Assembly (NCBI GenBank): GCA_905147135.1
Contig: LR990042.1
Location: forward strand, 15,119,545 to 15,183,544
Source: Blastobasis lacticolella
Lineage: Eukaryota > Arthropoda > Insecta > Lepidoptera > Blastobasidae
Direction: 5' to 3'
Length of the DNA stretch: 64,000 nt
Below are positions 21,016 to 32,329 of this stretch, piece by piece; position 1 is the first letter of the stretch; every line of letters begins with the position of its first letter. Under the pieces are notes generated by a model. It ran no database searches and was not told where the DNA came from. It saw only the letters and a program-made list of their open reading frames with translations. A program made the translations under genes and the position numbers.

Positions 21016-21875
21016 AGCTTGCAAGTCGAATATTCAAATTATTCGAATATTCGACTCATTTCAATATTCGAATAGTAATTTAGGTATAATTCGAATATTC
21101 GAATATTTTTAAATCACCTGAATTTACATACTCGTGTCTTATTTTTGTGGTATTTACTCAAACGGTTCGTGTGTACGCTCGGTGGACAATCGAAGGCTCG
21201 GTGACTCCTGCCTGAGTTATGCTTTTCGTAAAATTCTATATGCATTCTCTCTGATATTATGTTTTAGTTTACATATAATTTGATTTTAATTTGTATCACT
21301 TATCTCATGACATTAAATTATTTCCGTTTTCTTGTCAAGTGTAAAATCGTTTAGCATCCCAATCTCGTAAAATACCTAATCTTAGGATCTGACTGACCTA
21401 ATGCTACCTCCTCACTCTCAGGAGGGCCTCGCCAGGAGGCTTCGCGAGAGGTGACACGAGGCAAGGCGAGCCCTCGTCACTCTCGCGAGGCAGCTACTTT
21501 GTATTGTGCTGTATTCAGGAGTACTCGGGAGGGAATCGCGAGGTTAGGCCGATTACACTCTCACTTCGCGATAGTTAAGGGGATCCGATTTCCTTACTAA
21601 ATTTACTTTTCCATTCCGTTTGACTGTTTAGTAATTGAATTATGGTTTATACTCTTTGTAAATGTATTCAAAGGTGCGGCAAATGGCTTTCTAAAGCTTA
21701 AAATTAATTTAAATAAAGCAGTTAAATCGAAAAACCACAATTCACCGCTAGATGGCGATCTGCATTTGGATACATTTACTAACGGCCAATTGCGCAAACT
21801 TTACATTAAAAACGTGGTTAAAACCCTGATTCCAGATTTAACAATATTTCGAATAATATTCGAATATTTGCAAGT
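21015..21875. mobile_element. 861-bp TIR transposon at the CP1 stop codon (hAT/MITE-like)
   Basis: The ends carry CTTGCAAG-type inverted repeats (21018-21025 and 21867-21874) followed by repeated attcgaatattcg words. The flanks tggtggata (21006-21014) and tggagggta (21876-21884) look like a 9-base duplication with two changes. The undisturbed paralogue at 38680-38700 has a single copy of this site. No transposase is present, so it is non-autonomous. Confidence 0.65.
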
Positions 21876-21983
21876 TGGAGGGTAAGCCCTCATCAAGTAC
21901 CTACATATTATGCTCCATATTATTAAAATTCTTTATGATGAAAAATGGCGTGTTAAGCTTAATAATAACTGACTACATTGTGC

Positions 21984-21989
21984 AATAAA
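21984..21989 (+). terminator. Polyadenylation signal of CP1
   Basis: AATAAA followed 30 bases later by an A run. The preceding 100 bases (from 21884) match the 3' UTR of CP2 (38698-38770), so this is host sequence and the CP1 transcript probably includes the 861-bp transposon. Confidence 0.5.
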
Positions 21990-22039
21990 GTTTGTGCTCT
22001 TGAAAAGAAAAAAAAACGAACAAAATGATTACGAACCTA

Positions 22040-22395
22040 AAAAAAGTAGTTTTTTTATGTCATACGGTAAGCAAACAGGCAAACGGGCCACCTGATGAAA
22101 AGTGGTCACCACTGCCTATAGACATTAGGAACACCAAGAGTATCGCCAATGCGTTGCCCACCTCTATAACACGTTGCTCTGGCAACAAAAAGACAAATGC
22201 CCCTCCACTGCCAAAGCCATGGTTCTTTAAATCCACACTCCATGGAGCACTGGAAACCTTACTCAACGGCAGAAACACAATACTATTTAAAAGAGTGTTG
22301 TTTAGCTGCGGTATTCTGTAATGTAGGTAGTTCCCCAGTCGGGCGGCTCCAATTCGAACGGGATACCCCGCTATGCCCTACCCCTCTTAAAAAAG
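22040..22395 (-). repeat. SINE family B, copy 3
   Basis: Minus strand: head with box-B-like gttcgaattggagcc at about 22360-22345, poly(A) seen as a T run at 22050-22056. Its last ~115 bases (22055-22170) match the 3' end of the Jockey LINE at 9965-10080 (ggccacctgatg, agtggtcacc, aatgcgttgccc), a common LINE-SINE relationship. Confidence 0.7.
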
Positions 22396-23430
22396 TAAAA
22401 CCCTGACTGCTATTAAGTACGAAAAAGTTAAAAACAAATCAAAGGTATTATTTAAAGTACTTTTTTTAGTTGCCGTGTATTAGTTTAATTATCGGTACCA
22501 TTTATTGGAAACAATATGAATTTTTATAAAAACTTTACGTTTGTATTTTGATGCCATTTGTCTTTCCAAACTTCTTTTAAGTTTTTTAAGTTACTAGTTG
22601 ACACGGCGCGGCTTCGTTCGCTTACACCTACTTTACCCCTACGTACCCTTTTTTTCTTGCTTATAAACCTTACTCTTGAATCTATTGTTAAAAACCGCAA
22701 TAAAACTCGTTGCATAGTTTAAAAGATTTAAGCGTACAAAGATACATAGGGACGATACAGAGATGACGGTAGCGTCATTGTTTTATAGTACATATATCTC
22801 TCTATACAGGGTGTTTCATAATACATGTATAAAGCCGTGAACTGGATGGAGTGCTAAACGTATTAAAACGATAGGTACAATTATTTTTTTCGTGCGTGGA
22901 ATAGTTACCGAGAAAATGACTATCGAACTTTTTCTTTTTCAATGTCGATAGTCACATTTTGAAAACGAAAGACCGCATCTCTAGAAATCAGTTGTAATAG
23001 ATCACTCAAGTTCATAATCAGGTCAATCAACTGAATAATACAATTTTACCAGTTACAGATAGGATATAGGTTTTGTGCCTTTAAGTCTTTTCTACCTACC
23101 GTTTCATATGAGTTTTAAAATTCAATCTAAAGATCACTACGATCAATACCTCAAGTGGCTGGTTAATAAAATTATTATTACAAGCAGCTCGTGAGCAGTC
23201 CGGCACAAAAACAAGACATTTCGATGTTTGTTTCTACTTTAATTTATTTGTTTTTTCTTGCCTTCAACACAATGTTGCACCTAGGTACATAGTCTTCAAA
23301 CTAATTGCGAAAACACAATAAACATTAATAGGCAAAAAAGTTACAGCTTGATTTCGCGTCTGCGCCATATCTTCTATTGTACTAGGCAGTCATGACTGAA
23401 GCAGGTGGACTATGTACGGGATACTGATAT

Positions 23431-23872
23431 CACAGGGTGTCCATAAAGTACATTCACTAGATTTTAATATTTTTGGAAAGTGCAGCAAAACTACACGATA
23501 TTGTTGTTATACTTTGTTGTCTATTTTTTCACTCAGTTTACATCCTGTTGAATGCATGTGGTGAGTCTTGGCACAAGTTTATGCATTTCTCGTTGAACTT
23601 TTCCGCCAGCTCCGAAATAAGGAAAGATGTCATTTTAGTACCTATCTAATAGTAATTATTAAATTCCACTCATGTTTGAATTCAAGAAGGTGAATATTAA
23701 ATTTGAATAGCTGAAAAAATACCTAGCAACACTATTTACGTACTAGGATTTAAGCATTTAGGTTGCAGGCAACAAACATGCAGAACAGCAGATGCGTTGT
23801 CACTGTGAGGACTAAGATGAAATGCGTCATGCCTGTATTTGCACTGGCTTATTTTATGGACACCCCACGTAC
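23431..23872. repeat. Possible MITE with GGGTGTCCATAAA ends
   Basis: agggtgtccataaa at 23434-23447 and its reverse complement ttatggacacccc at 23854-23866 enclose about 430 bp without coding capacity. The resemblance to mariner-like termini is suggestive only; no target duplication is clear. Confidence 0.35.
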
Positions 23873-25510
23873 TAGGCGCAATATTAAGGAGGTCTAAATT
23901 ATCCGTTTTGTATTTTTTGGTTTCGAGGGTTCTGTAAAAAAAAAATATTGTAATCAATTATGATTTTAATTCAAAAGGTTCATTCATAGTTTTTACGAAA
24001 GTGCACCACCACCTAACTAATAGCAAAGTAGTCTTATTCAAATTACTGTAGCATATTAATGTAGCAAACTCTAATTAATGTAACATCTTTGTCTTTTTAC
24101 GAGTTTGCTTTCTCATGTCATGTCTGTCAGTCATGTTTCAGTGTCGCGTAGGTAATCGTACCTATCGTTTTCACGAACATTTCTTATCAACTAAAATTAA
24201 CTTAATGATTCTTAGTTGATGGAGCTTTACCTGTAAATATCCCATGCTTCACCCAATTGGAGAACCTAGGTCACCTAGGTGGAGCACGGACCCAAACACA
24301 ATTTTAGAAATTACTGTCTAGGTTACTGTCATTGTACCAAACTACCCGATAAAATCGTGATAAGCAAATGTAGGCCATCGCCATAAGGATTATTATTAAG
24401 CCCACAGTTGGATTCGCTTGAGACTCACTTTAACAAATAAAAAAAATCAACATTATGGTGCAACTACCAGGAGAACATAAAACGAGAGAACATAAAAGGC
24501 GAAATAAGTTAGACCCCTAAAACACGGATCCCTAAGTACGAATCCTTTTGCACGTGCCGTCAAGGTCAAGGCCGGCGCCGGAGCTGTGGCGGCGCTTTTG
24601 ACATCAAAATAGAAACTGAAAGCTACAAAATCTAAAAATAGAATACTTTGGCGGGCCGTTCTTTATTTTGTGGTTTGACCCACGGCGCGACTTCCATTGA
24701 CGAAATTTGCCTACTTTCGCGTCGTATTCGTTCATTCAGTTTTTAGCTTTTCGCGTGACCGAAATGATTGTTGCGTTGTAGTTGTAGGATACCTAAGTAC
24801 CTATTGTGAAGATAACTGTGATAAGAGTGTTAACGATGTGAACGAATGATTTATAGCTTCAGGTACCAGTATTAACGTAGTCTTGTCTGTGTTCAGCGTT
24901 CAACGTTTAAGTATTGTGATAATCATTATTCTGTGTATGAATGCAAGCTAGCAGTAGGCCAAACACCATGGTACCTACCTATTTACGTATTGCATAGCAA
25001 CCAGAGCCTGCGTAGTGTTGTGTATCTGTGTGTATGGAGTGTACCTACCTAGCTACGCTACGATACGAGTGCAAGCTTACTTGATAGTTAATACCTATCA
25101 GTCATCCGAGCCACAAGAAAGCAAGAAAGTATGGCACCTGACGCTGTTTGTTTTCATAAAATAACTTTAAAAAGGTACGTACCTACATGCTTTAAAGGTC
25201 TAGGTTCTAGCTAGACTTTAAGATATGCTACCTAGCTAGTACCTAATCGTAACGTTAGGAGGTTCTTTTCCGACGGGAAATAGGCAGAAAAGACAACGCT
25301 TTTATCTGTTCATGAAAACATGTAGGTATTTAGTAAAACCTGTCTGTAATCTGTTTCAACAAAACTAGTCTCATAAGTGGTTCCCTACGCTACGTAGGTC
25401 CCTAGATGAGTGAACCATTTTAGTAGGACATAGTACCTACTTATTTGTGTAGAACGATTTATCAATTGAACGAATTCTGTTTTAGTTATGTAGCTATCTT
25501 TAGTATGTTT
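23873..25510. other. No recognisable gene
   Basis: AT-rich with scattered TACC/GGTA microsatellite words (for example 24965-25035). A GC-richer patch lies at 24540-24600. No splice-supported coding sequence or RNA gene was seen. Confidence 0.4.
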
Positions 25511-25514
25511 TTCA

Positions 25515-26508
25515 AGAACGTTGGTGGCTGGGCGGTTGAGTATCCGACGTAAGCGAGAGAGGTGCCGGGTTCGAATCCCGCTGTGGCAATGTACCAATGA
25601 CTCTTTTCTGAGTTCAGTGGCGTTACTGTCATACAAGCCCAAAAGCCGGGCTTGCCTTATAAAAATAATTATCGATAAAAAATCAAAGATAATGCGAGCG
25701 CGAACTATTTAAAGTTCGCGCTCCTAATGCATTTCAAACTGCCGCGCCGCAAAGCAGCGCCATCGTGCGCCCAGGTTACGAAACACGATCCGAACGCACA
25801 CGCAAGTTGAGGAAATTGAGACTCGGTCAGTCATCTCGCTCGCACGCGCTGGGTTGTAAGCGGGCTTTGATTCCGGCCGGTATGTCTCTTTCTTAGATAT
25901 GAAAACTGTCCTATAATGAGATATAACTATACACTGCATGCGTATGAAGTTGTACACGGATCTTTGAAATTGGCAACTTCGCGCATGCGCAGTAGGTACG
26001 TTTGTTGAATGCTGTAATACGTACCAACTTCACTATTGTTTTGTTTGAGCCGTTTGGGCGGATAAGTAATTAGTTTTTTGTTGTGTTTGTGTTGTGTTTT
26101 GTAGTAAAAGTGATTTAATTAGATTGATTAACAATAGACGAAGTAGAGTCCCTTGTGATGGTTTAAAATGTGCACAAGTTTTGATTTGCATGGAAAAGGT
26201 AAAGTTTATAATCATTTCTCAGAAAATAACAAATTATTTCCGTAATGTGGCAAGGGGATGGATTTATTTTTAATAACCGTAAAAACTACACAAACTTCAT
26301 CTCTCGGCTTGCCTTACTCTGAACCCCTAGGCACGCCACTGTCTGAGTTATGTACATTAGTTGAAATTAACCGATGCTCCTATGGTGAGGGAAACATCAT
26401 GATGAAATCTGCAAATTCTGGCAACTGAAATTGTAACCATGATCCAATCGAGTCAGGTTCCCCTGGTTGCAGGGTCATGGAGGTCAGATGGTAGTCGCTC
26501 CACTGTAA
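25515..26508 (+). repeat. SINE family A, split by a hAT-like element
   Basis: The head (box A tggctgggcggttgag near 25525, box B gggttcgaatcccg near 25567) runs to 25614. The body resumes at 26342 with tctgagttatgtacattag and continues to about 26508. The intervening 727 bp is a DNA transposon. Removing it gives one continuous SINE matching 7984-8345 in reverse. Confidence 0.8.
25615..26341. mobile_element. Non-autonomous hAT-like element, 727 bp
   Basis: Begins CAGTGGCGT and ends ACGCCACTG, perfect inverted ends of the hAT form, with a perfect 8-base duplication tctgagtt at 25607-25614 and 26342-26349. Eight-base duplications and CAG...CTG ends are hAT hallmarks. No transposase frame; open frames inside (25724-25957 minus) have no recognisable domain. 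Confidence 0.8.
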
Positions 26509-26519
26509 CAAATTCTTTT

Positions 26520-26865
26520 CTCTCCACAAAATTATTAGACTATGGTCCATGATCTAGGATTTGGCAGATTAGGCAATTAATTGCAGTGGAGCGACTGCCA
26601 TCTGACATTCCTGGCTCCTAACCCTGCTACCAAGGGAACCTGACCAGATTGGATCATGGTTACTTACACATTCAGTCGTCTGAACTGAATGTGTAAGTTT
26701 CATCACGATGATTTCCCTCACCGTAAAAGCATCGGTTAGTATTCAGCTACTGTGCATAACTTAGAAAAGAGTTAGTGGTACATGGCGGCAGTGGGATTCG
26801 AACCCGGTACCTCACGCGTACGAGTCGGATACCGCAACCTTAGGCCACCGACGCTCCGACTATTT
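26520..26865 (-). repeat. SINE family A copy
   Basis: Minus orientation, about 345 bp, with box B (cgggttcgaatccc) near 26795 and head ending gtcggtggcc near 26855. It lies head-to-tail opposite the preceding copy, so the two form an inverted pair. A local inverted repeat (acttacacattcagt / actgaatgtgtaagt, 26661-26699) is peculiar to this copy. Confidence 0.75.
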
Positions 26866-26944
26866 AAGCATACCTACCTATCGAAAATAATTAGTGTAGG
26901 CAAGTTCCTAGTTAATTTGGTAGAGCCTATTCATAAGTAGGTAA

Positions 26945-27410
26945 CATTTAGTACGACGCCTGGTAGTAAGATGAAGGAGGTTGGTTTGTTTTGATATGAA
27001 TGGCACGAGGTTATTACTCGTCCTTATGGTGTGTACACACTCAACGTACGCCAACGAAGGGCTGTCGGCCGAATTATTTGGACTTCTAAGGTCTAATACT
27101 TGCATTTCGTGGTCAAGCAAACGATCTTTGGGAGTTTTGGGAACCGATTCGGGCTCGTATTTGCACGTTTGTTTGTTGGCCTTCGGTATCCGCCCAAACT
27201 GCGATTGGATGATTACTTCTATCCGTTTGATGTTACCGCCACGCTGCACTGCGGATTGCCGGCTGGCACACGCCAACGGACAATCGTTAGCCGAAACGGG
27301 TGCGCGTCACACATCGCCCGGTGTGTACGCAGCATTAGGCTCCTGGTAGTAGGCTTGAGGAGGTTGCTTTGTTTCGATAGGGGTCGCACGAGGTTATTAA
27401 CCTGTTTTTT
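26945..27410. repeat. 390-bp block between 65-bp direct repeats
   Basis: 26950-27015 and 27340-27405 share cctggtagta, gaggaggttg-tttgttt and gcacgaggttatta. Between them is sequence with acgccaacg repeated (27050 and 27270) and gtgtgtac at both sides. Open frames on both strands (26908-27276 minus, 26981-27349 plus) show no domain. It looks like a repeat unit of unknown type. Confidence 0.4.
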
Positions 27411-27885
27411 ATATGATCATCAACTTGAAATAGAGCTGCGCTTCAACGTAGTCGATATGGTTATTTATCTTTAAAAATTAATTTTTTTTATTAAAATTAA
27501 AATTCAATGTCCGGATAAAATGAAGTCGCCAGTGCACTCTTTGAAAGCTCTACTTTAACACCCTTTCGGCTTTATACATGTATTATGAAACACCCTGTAT
27601 ATAATATATTTTTGCTCTATACTTTTCAACTCTTTGAGAAAGCCTAAAAACACAAGCCCTTTAAGAAATTTAATCGTCATATACATACTACTCTTGTACT
27701 GAAAGCAGTATCGATGTGTTTATCCGTCAGTTGGAGCTCCTCCTATTCTAGTGATTTTAATATTGACATGTCCTACAAATCCAAACCCATTAGCGCCTGC
27801 TAAGGACACAATTACTGACACTTGTAAGCCAATTTAGCCTTAGTTAATTACGTGCGTCCCCACAAAAAAACCTAAAACTTCACCA

Positions 27886-29760
27886 TCAAATCAAATCAAA
27901 TAAAATATGTTTACACACAGGTTATACATTAAATGCAGGTCTTATATAAATAAAGACTAGAGCGCTGTGGTCTACCTTTAGGCATACAATGTAAAATTAG
28001 AGTAGGTACACTTAATTAATTATCACAAATAAATCATTATAATAAAATAGACAGGCAATTTATTATATATTTTAGGTGCCATAGTAAGTACACTCTTCAT
28101 ACATAGCGTGGTTCTTTGCGGCTCCAGACACAACTGATCACAGCGTCGTGCTCGCTGAACAAATGAGAAACGATTAAAGCGCCGTATTACAAAAACTGCG
28201 GATTCAAAAATGTATAGCGATGGTAGAGTCAGAAATTTGAGTTGCATGAAATAAGGTATGCAGCTTTCCATTCTTTTTATGCCCGTTATTGCTCTTACGC
28301 ATCTCTTTTGTAAGATAAACACCTGTTCGATATTTGTGGCATTACCCCAAAAGATAATGTCATACCTTAACCTCGACACAACATAGTCATGATATGCAGT
28401 GAGAACAGCCTCTTGGTTAACAATCTTTGCCAAATTGCGGAGAGCAAACGAGAATTGACAATTTTTTTTAGATATTGACTCTATATGTGTTTGCCATTTA
28501 AGGTTAGAATCAATACTCATGCCTAAGAACTTAGTGGAGACTGCTTCCTGTATCTCTATGTTATCAAATATTATTTTTGTATGAAATTGTCTTGGCATTC
28601 GTTGTTTAAAACTCATTATTTTAGTTTTTTCTGGGTTTACAACTAGATTATTGGCCTGTAGCTAGGCAACTATCGATTTAAGATAAATTAATTCATTTTC
28701 ATCATAACAAACAACGGCGCAGTCGTCTGCAAACAGTATCATAGAACTGTTTGTGCAATTAACTATATCGTTTATGTACATGATGAATAATAATGGGCCA
28801 AGGACACTTCCTTGTGGCACTCCATATTTTACTAGTTTAGGCGTAGAATCATACAGTTTTTCAGTTTTTGTTTCAGAACATATTCTCTGTATCATAGTGA
28901 TCTATACTCTGTTACTAAGGTATGATTCTACAAGTTTCAAAGCATTTCTTCGTATACCATATGACTCTAGCTTGCGTAGCAATAACTCATGGTTAACAAA
29001 ATCAAAGGCCTTTGTCATATCCATATATAAGGCGTAAACTGGTTGTCGTTTATCAATTCTACTATAGATTTTGTTTAAAAAGTCATATATAGCTATGTTT
29101 ATTGTTTTTTTTTTCGAAAGCCTTTTTGTTTTTCTATGAATATATTATTCTTTTCAAAATAATTATAGAGCCTATACTATATATGATTTCCTCGAAAATT
29201 TTCGAGAATACCGGAATTAGAGCTAGGGGCCCGTAGTTTTTACTTTATGGAGAGGCTTTATTATTGTTGTTTTTAGTTCCGAAGGGAATACGCCCTCTTC
29301 GAAACAGAGGTTAATTATATGACTCATTATTGGGGAGATGAAGTGACAGACACATTTAATAATTTTAGTACAGATGTCGTCATATCCAGTACTCTTGGTG
29401 TTTTTTTAATTTAATATCACGGTACACACCTCTTTAAGGATTAAGTTGGATTACGGAAGAATGACTTTTGTGAGTTGAATTTGAGTGTATTACCCTCTCC
29501 TGAAATGGCATGTGATTGCACCTGATTTATGTAGAACTCATTCATCTCTTGTGCTATTTGTTTAGGATTTTTTATTCTTTTACCATGGACGATTACTTGC
29601 TCTATACTTTCTTTCAGTTGGTTTGTTTTATGTTTATTTATAACGTTCCATATTGATTCCGATTTATTTTGTGAATTTTGAATATAATAATTATTTTGAG
29701 CTTTTTGGGTTAGTTTAATTATTTTATTATTCAAGAACATGTATGGATCAAGCCTGCACT
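27886..29760 (-). mobile_element. CR1/Jockey-group LINE, 5'-truncated
   Basis: Order on the minus strand: linker (29740-29441, QNKSESIWNVINKHKTNQL), damaged fingers (29440-29060), palm with MDMTKAFDFVNHELLL near 29010, GVPQGSVLGPLLFIMYIND and the intact active site FADD (28895-28662), then thumb and C-terminus (28616-28023: STKFLGMSIDSNLKWQTHI, LQKRCVRAITGIKR). Catalytic residues are retained, but frames are broken. The 3' end is marked by repeated atcaa words at 27887-27905. Confidence 0.75.
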
Positions 29761-29965
29761 GACATGTTTAATCTGACTATATAAAAACTGAATCCATTGG
29801 AGCCGGTATAGGGGATTATCATAGTGTTAAATAACTGTGTCAAACAGATACATACATTAAGCTCACGCCTGCGTCTCACAGGTGGGGTAGGCAGAGACTA
29901 TGGACCGCCACTTTGCTCTGTCCTGATACAAGTCCCTAATCTCGCATATATCCACAACTCATAAG

Positions 29966-29991
29966 CATATATATATATATATATATATATC
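29966..29991. repeat. (AT)n microsatellite
   Basis: About 13 uninterrupted AT dinucleotides. It adjoins a moderately GC-rich repeat-like stretch (29855-29940, tctcacaggtggggtaggca), probably a retroposon end whose tail expanded. Confidence 0.7.
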
Positions 29992-30119
29992 TCCTTTTAT
30001 TCTTGCTACTTCAGACCCCAGCTTTTTGAGAACATTACTGATCTGATCAGTGAATGTTTTTCTGGGTCAAACATATGCTATAGATAATTATTCACATTAT
30101 ATGAGGTAATGTGAATCTT

Positions 30120-31290
30120 ACGCAAAATAAATCCGAAAGCAACCATGGACAATATCTATGGTTTTCTTACATCAATTATACACGGCTTACCCCCAAGCTT
30201 TTCTACTAGCTATGTGTGAACAAATGAATGTTTCTGTTGTTGCCGGACGGTACCCCGAGAGCCTAAAAAAGATAAAAGTTACGCTTGTGTACAAAGAAAA
30301 AGGTAAAAAATTACAGACCAATTTCTATCATACGCAAAAATATTTGAGATAGGTATTTGTAGTCAACTAACTAGCTTTTTAAATAAATGAAACCTGTGCG
30401 ACCAACAGCACCCTTATCGACCCAGTTGATCTACTGTTACAGCTACTCTTAAATTGTAACATACTGTTTTTACCGGTTAAAGGCCAAGATGACCGTTGCA
30501 GCTATATTTTTAGACCTGTCGCGTGCCTTCGACCTTTGGTGGACCACTAGCTAATGTCTGCCAAACTCTAACACTGTGATGTGCATGGTGAGGCGCTCCA
30601 GTTCATCAGTTCGGTTCTGGTTGACCGTAGGCAGGTCATGCAGGTGGGCGGCGAGCAGTCGCAGGAGGGCCTCGTCGACGACAGGTCTGTGCCCCAGGAC
30701 TAGAACGTCGGCAACAATATATTTATCCTTCTATTATAAATGACCTACCATTTCTCTTGTCATTTTTTAATTTTTTTATGTACGGTGACGACATTTGTGT
30801 CATTATTACAGGTAGAAATCGACAGGAACTAATTGAATTAGTAGTATATCGACTGACAGTTTGATTTCTCCATAATGGTATGCAACTCAATGTCATAAAA
30901 CTAAAATATTTGAATTTTGAGTGAGTAAAACTAAACCTGAGAGTCTAAACCTAAATGTAGACACTGATAATTATAATATAGAGGCTGTGGCTAGTGCTCG
31001 CTTTGTAGGGTTTACCGTTGACAGGGGCCTACAACAGGACAACCACATCGACGTCTTATTATGTCCAAGGCTAAATTCTGCATATTATGCTATTTCAAGC
31101 CTCTCGCGTACACTTTCAACACAGAATTTGCTATCAACTTATTACGGTTTTTTCCATTCTTACCTCACCTACGGGATAGACCTCTGGAGAATGGCAGCTG
31201 GCAGGGACCAGGGGGCTGGGGGCAGGGAGTGCCGTGTTCCACCCGACGAGCCTGCGCGCGAGTTGGTCGTATGATTAGGAATACTGACTG
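30120..31290 (+). pseudogene. Degenerate LINE reverse transcriptase
   Basis: Plus-strand relic in shifting frames: GRYPESLKKIKVTLVYKEKG near 30245 (fingers), IFLDLSRAFDLWW near 30505 with the first catalytic Asp, MYGDDICVIITG near 30780 (active site as YGDD), SARFVGFTVDRGLQQDNHID near 30985 and YLTYGIDLWRMAA near 31170. The end shares peptides with the fragment at 6745-7075. Many stops. Confidence 0.65.
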
Positions 31291-31446
31291 TTCCCTCACT
31301 TTTCATAATCGAAATCGCCATAATCGCGTATGGAACAATCCCAACGAGATCCTGGTCGCTAAGCGGTTCTCTACGTGATGAATATCGGATTTGATTAATA
31401 TAAATTAATCAAATAGAACAATGACTTATATGTTACACTATAAGAT

Positions 31447-31935
31447 TAAACCATGTTATCAATATTAACATAAAATAACAAAGCAGGCTTTTCATCAGTA
31501 CGGCGATGTGGGAGATACGAAAAAATACACACAACATTTCAAAGCGAATTATTCGTAATTGGTATAGCTAGTGTATAGAGTGTAAACTCTCGTATAGAAG
31601 CTCGAGTACCTATTTGGGTCGAGATTGTAAACCAGGGTTGACAACGGACGTCGTAAACTCTCCACCGCTACGCCCCGTGGCTGTGCCTGTCTTATTTGTA
31701 CGATGTTATAAAAACCCTTGCACAGCGCATGGACGGGCTCTTGTGTTTCAACCAGGAATTTGTCAGGTATAATTTGTATTTCTGTGTTAATAATTAATAT
31801 AATTACTTACATTAAATACCTATTTCTAAACATAATGTAAAATCACCTAATATGTGATTTTCTATAAGATTGCTCTGGATTTTATTTATTTTAGCTTGTT
31901 ACTCATGAAATAAATATTTGTTCTTACAATTTCAA
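31447..31935 (+). repeat. Solo-LTR-like sequence
   Basis: Begins TGTTATCAATATTAACATAA and parallels 7916-7983 and 8346-8420 (gatacgaaaaaata, caaagcgaattattcgtaat). It carries a TATA box, ttataaaaa at about 31706, and an AATAAA-type stretch near 31909. No internal retroelement sequence follows, so it fits a solo LTR of the env-bearing element's family. Right edge approximate. Confidence 0.5.
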
Positions 31936-32059
31936 TTTTTTTATTACTTTTCTTCCTCATTTATGTGTACTTCTATACTCTCGCCTTATATCAAAGCGTA
32001 ACGTTAGTTTAGGCTGACAGTAAAAAATAGAAGAAGAAAAACCTTTCTAAGGCACGGCA

Positions 32060-32224
32060 ACAAAGCGATTACGTCATTTGCCATTGTAGAATCAAAATAT
32101 TAAAATATATTTTGTAGGTGAAACTCGTTTGGCTTAGAAATTAGTATTTAAGAATTCTGCGACATAAATACTGACACAGTCGGGTAAAAACCATTATTAA
32201 GAATACATCAGCCACAGTAGAAAC
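32060..32224 (+). promoter_or_regulatory. Promoter copy of CP2
   Basis: Contains attacgtcat (32068-32077, a CRE/bZIP-like palindromic core), TATTTAAG at 32145-32152 and the conserved 5' UTR aaccattattaagaatacatc. The whole block is shared with CP3 (42180-42333) and its proximal part with CP1. Confidence 0.55.
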
Positions 32225-32233
32225 ATGCAACTG
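32225..32233 (+). pseudogene. CP2 exon 1 (MQL)
   Basis: ATGCAACTG followed by the donor GTGAGTC, identical to CP1 and CP3 first exons. No matching exon 2 is visible between here and the CP2 exon 3 at 38445; LINEs fill most of that space. Either CP2 is a pseudogene or this first exon splices elsewhere. Confidence 0.6.
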
Positions 32234-32329
32234 GTGAGTCATTATTAATCTCAAACTCTCTGAACTCTATAAATATCGCAGACGCAATGTTGTGGCCACT
32301 TGACGCGTACTACAACGCTGGTTTTCAGT

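Larger units (their letters stand above)
22803..27601. repeat. Pair of perfect 35-bp inverted ends, 4.8 kb apart
   Basis: 22803-22837 and 27567-27601 are exact reverse complements, beginning TATACAGGGTGTTTCATAAT. Weaker complementarity continues inward for about 25 bases. The outer flanks are both TA-rich. The interior carries SINEs and a hAT-like element but no transposase I can recognise. It is either one large non-autonomous DNA element or two separate copies of a short family in opposite orientation. Confidence 0.55.

Noticed and set aside
26908..27349. Overlapping genes on both strands
   Set aside because: No domain or splice evidence; better described as a repeat-bounded block.
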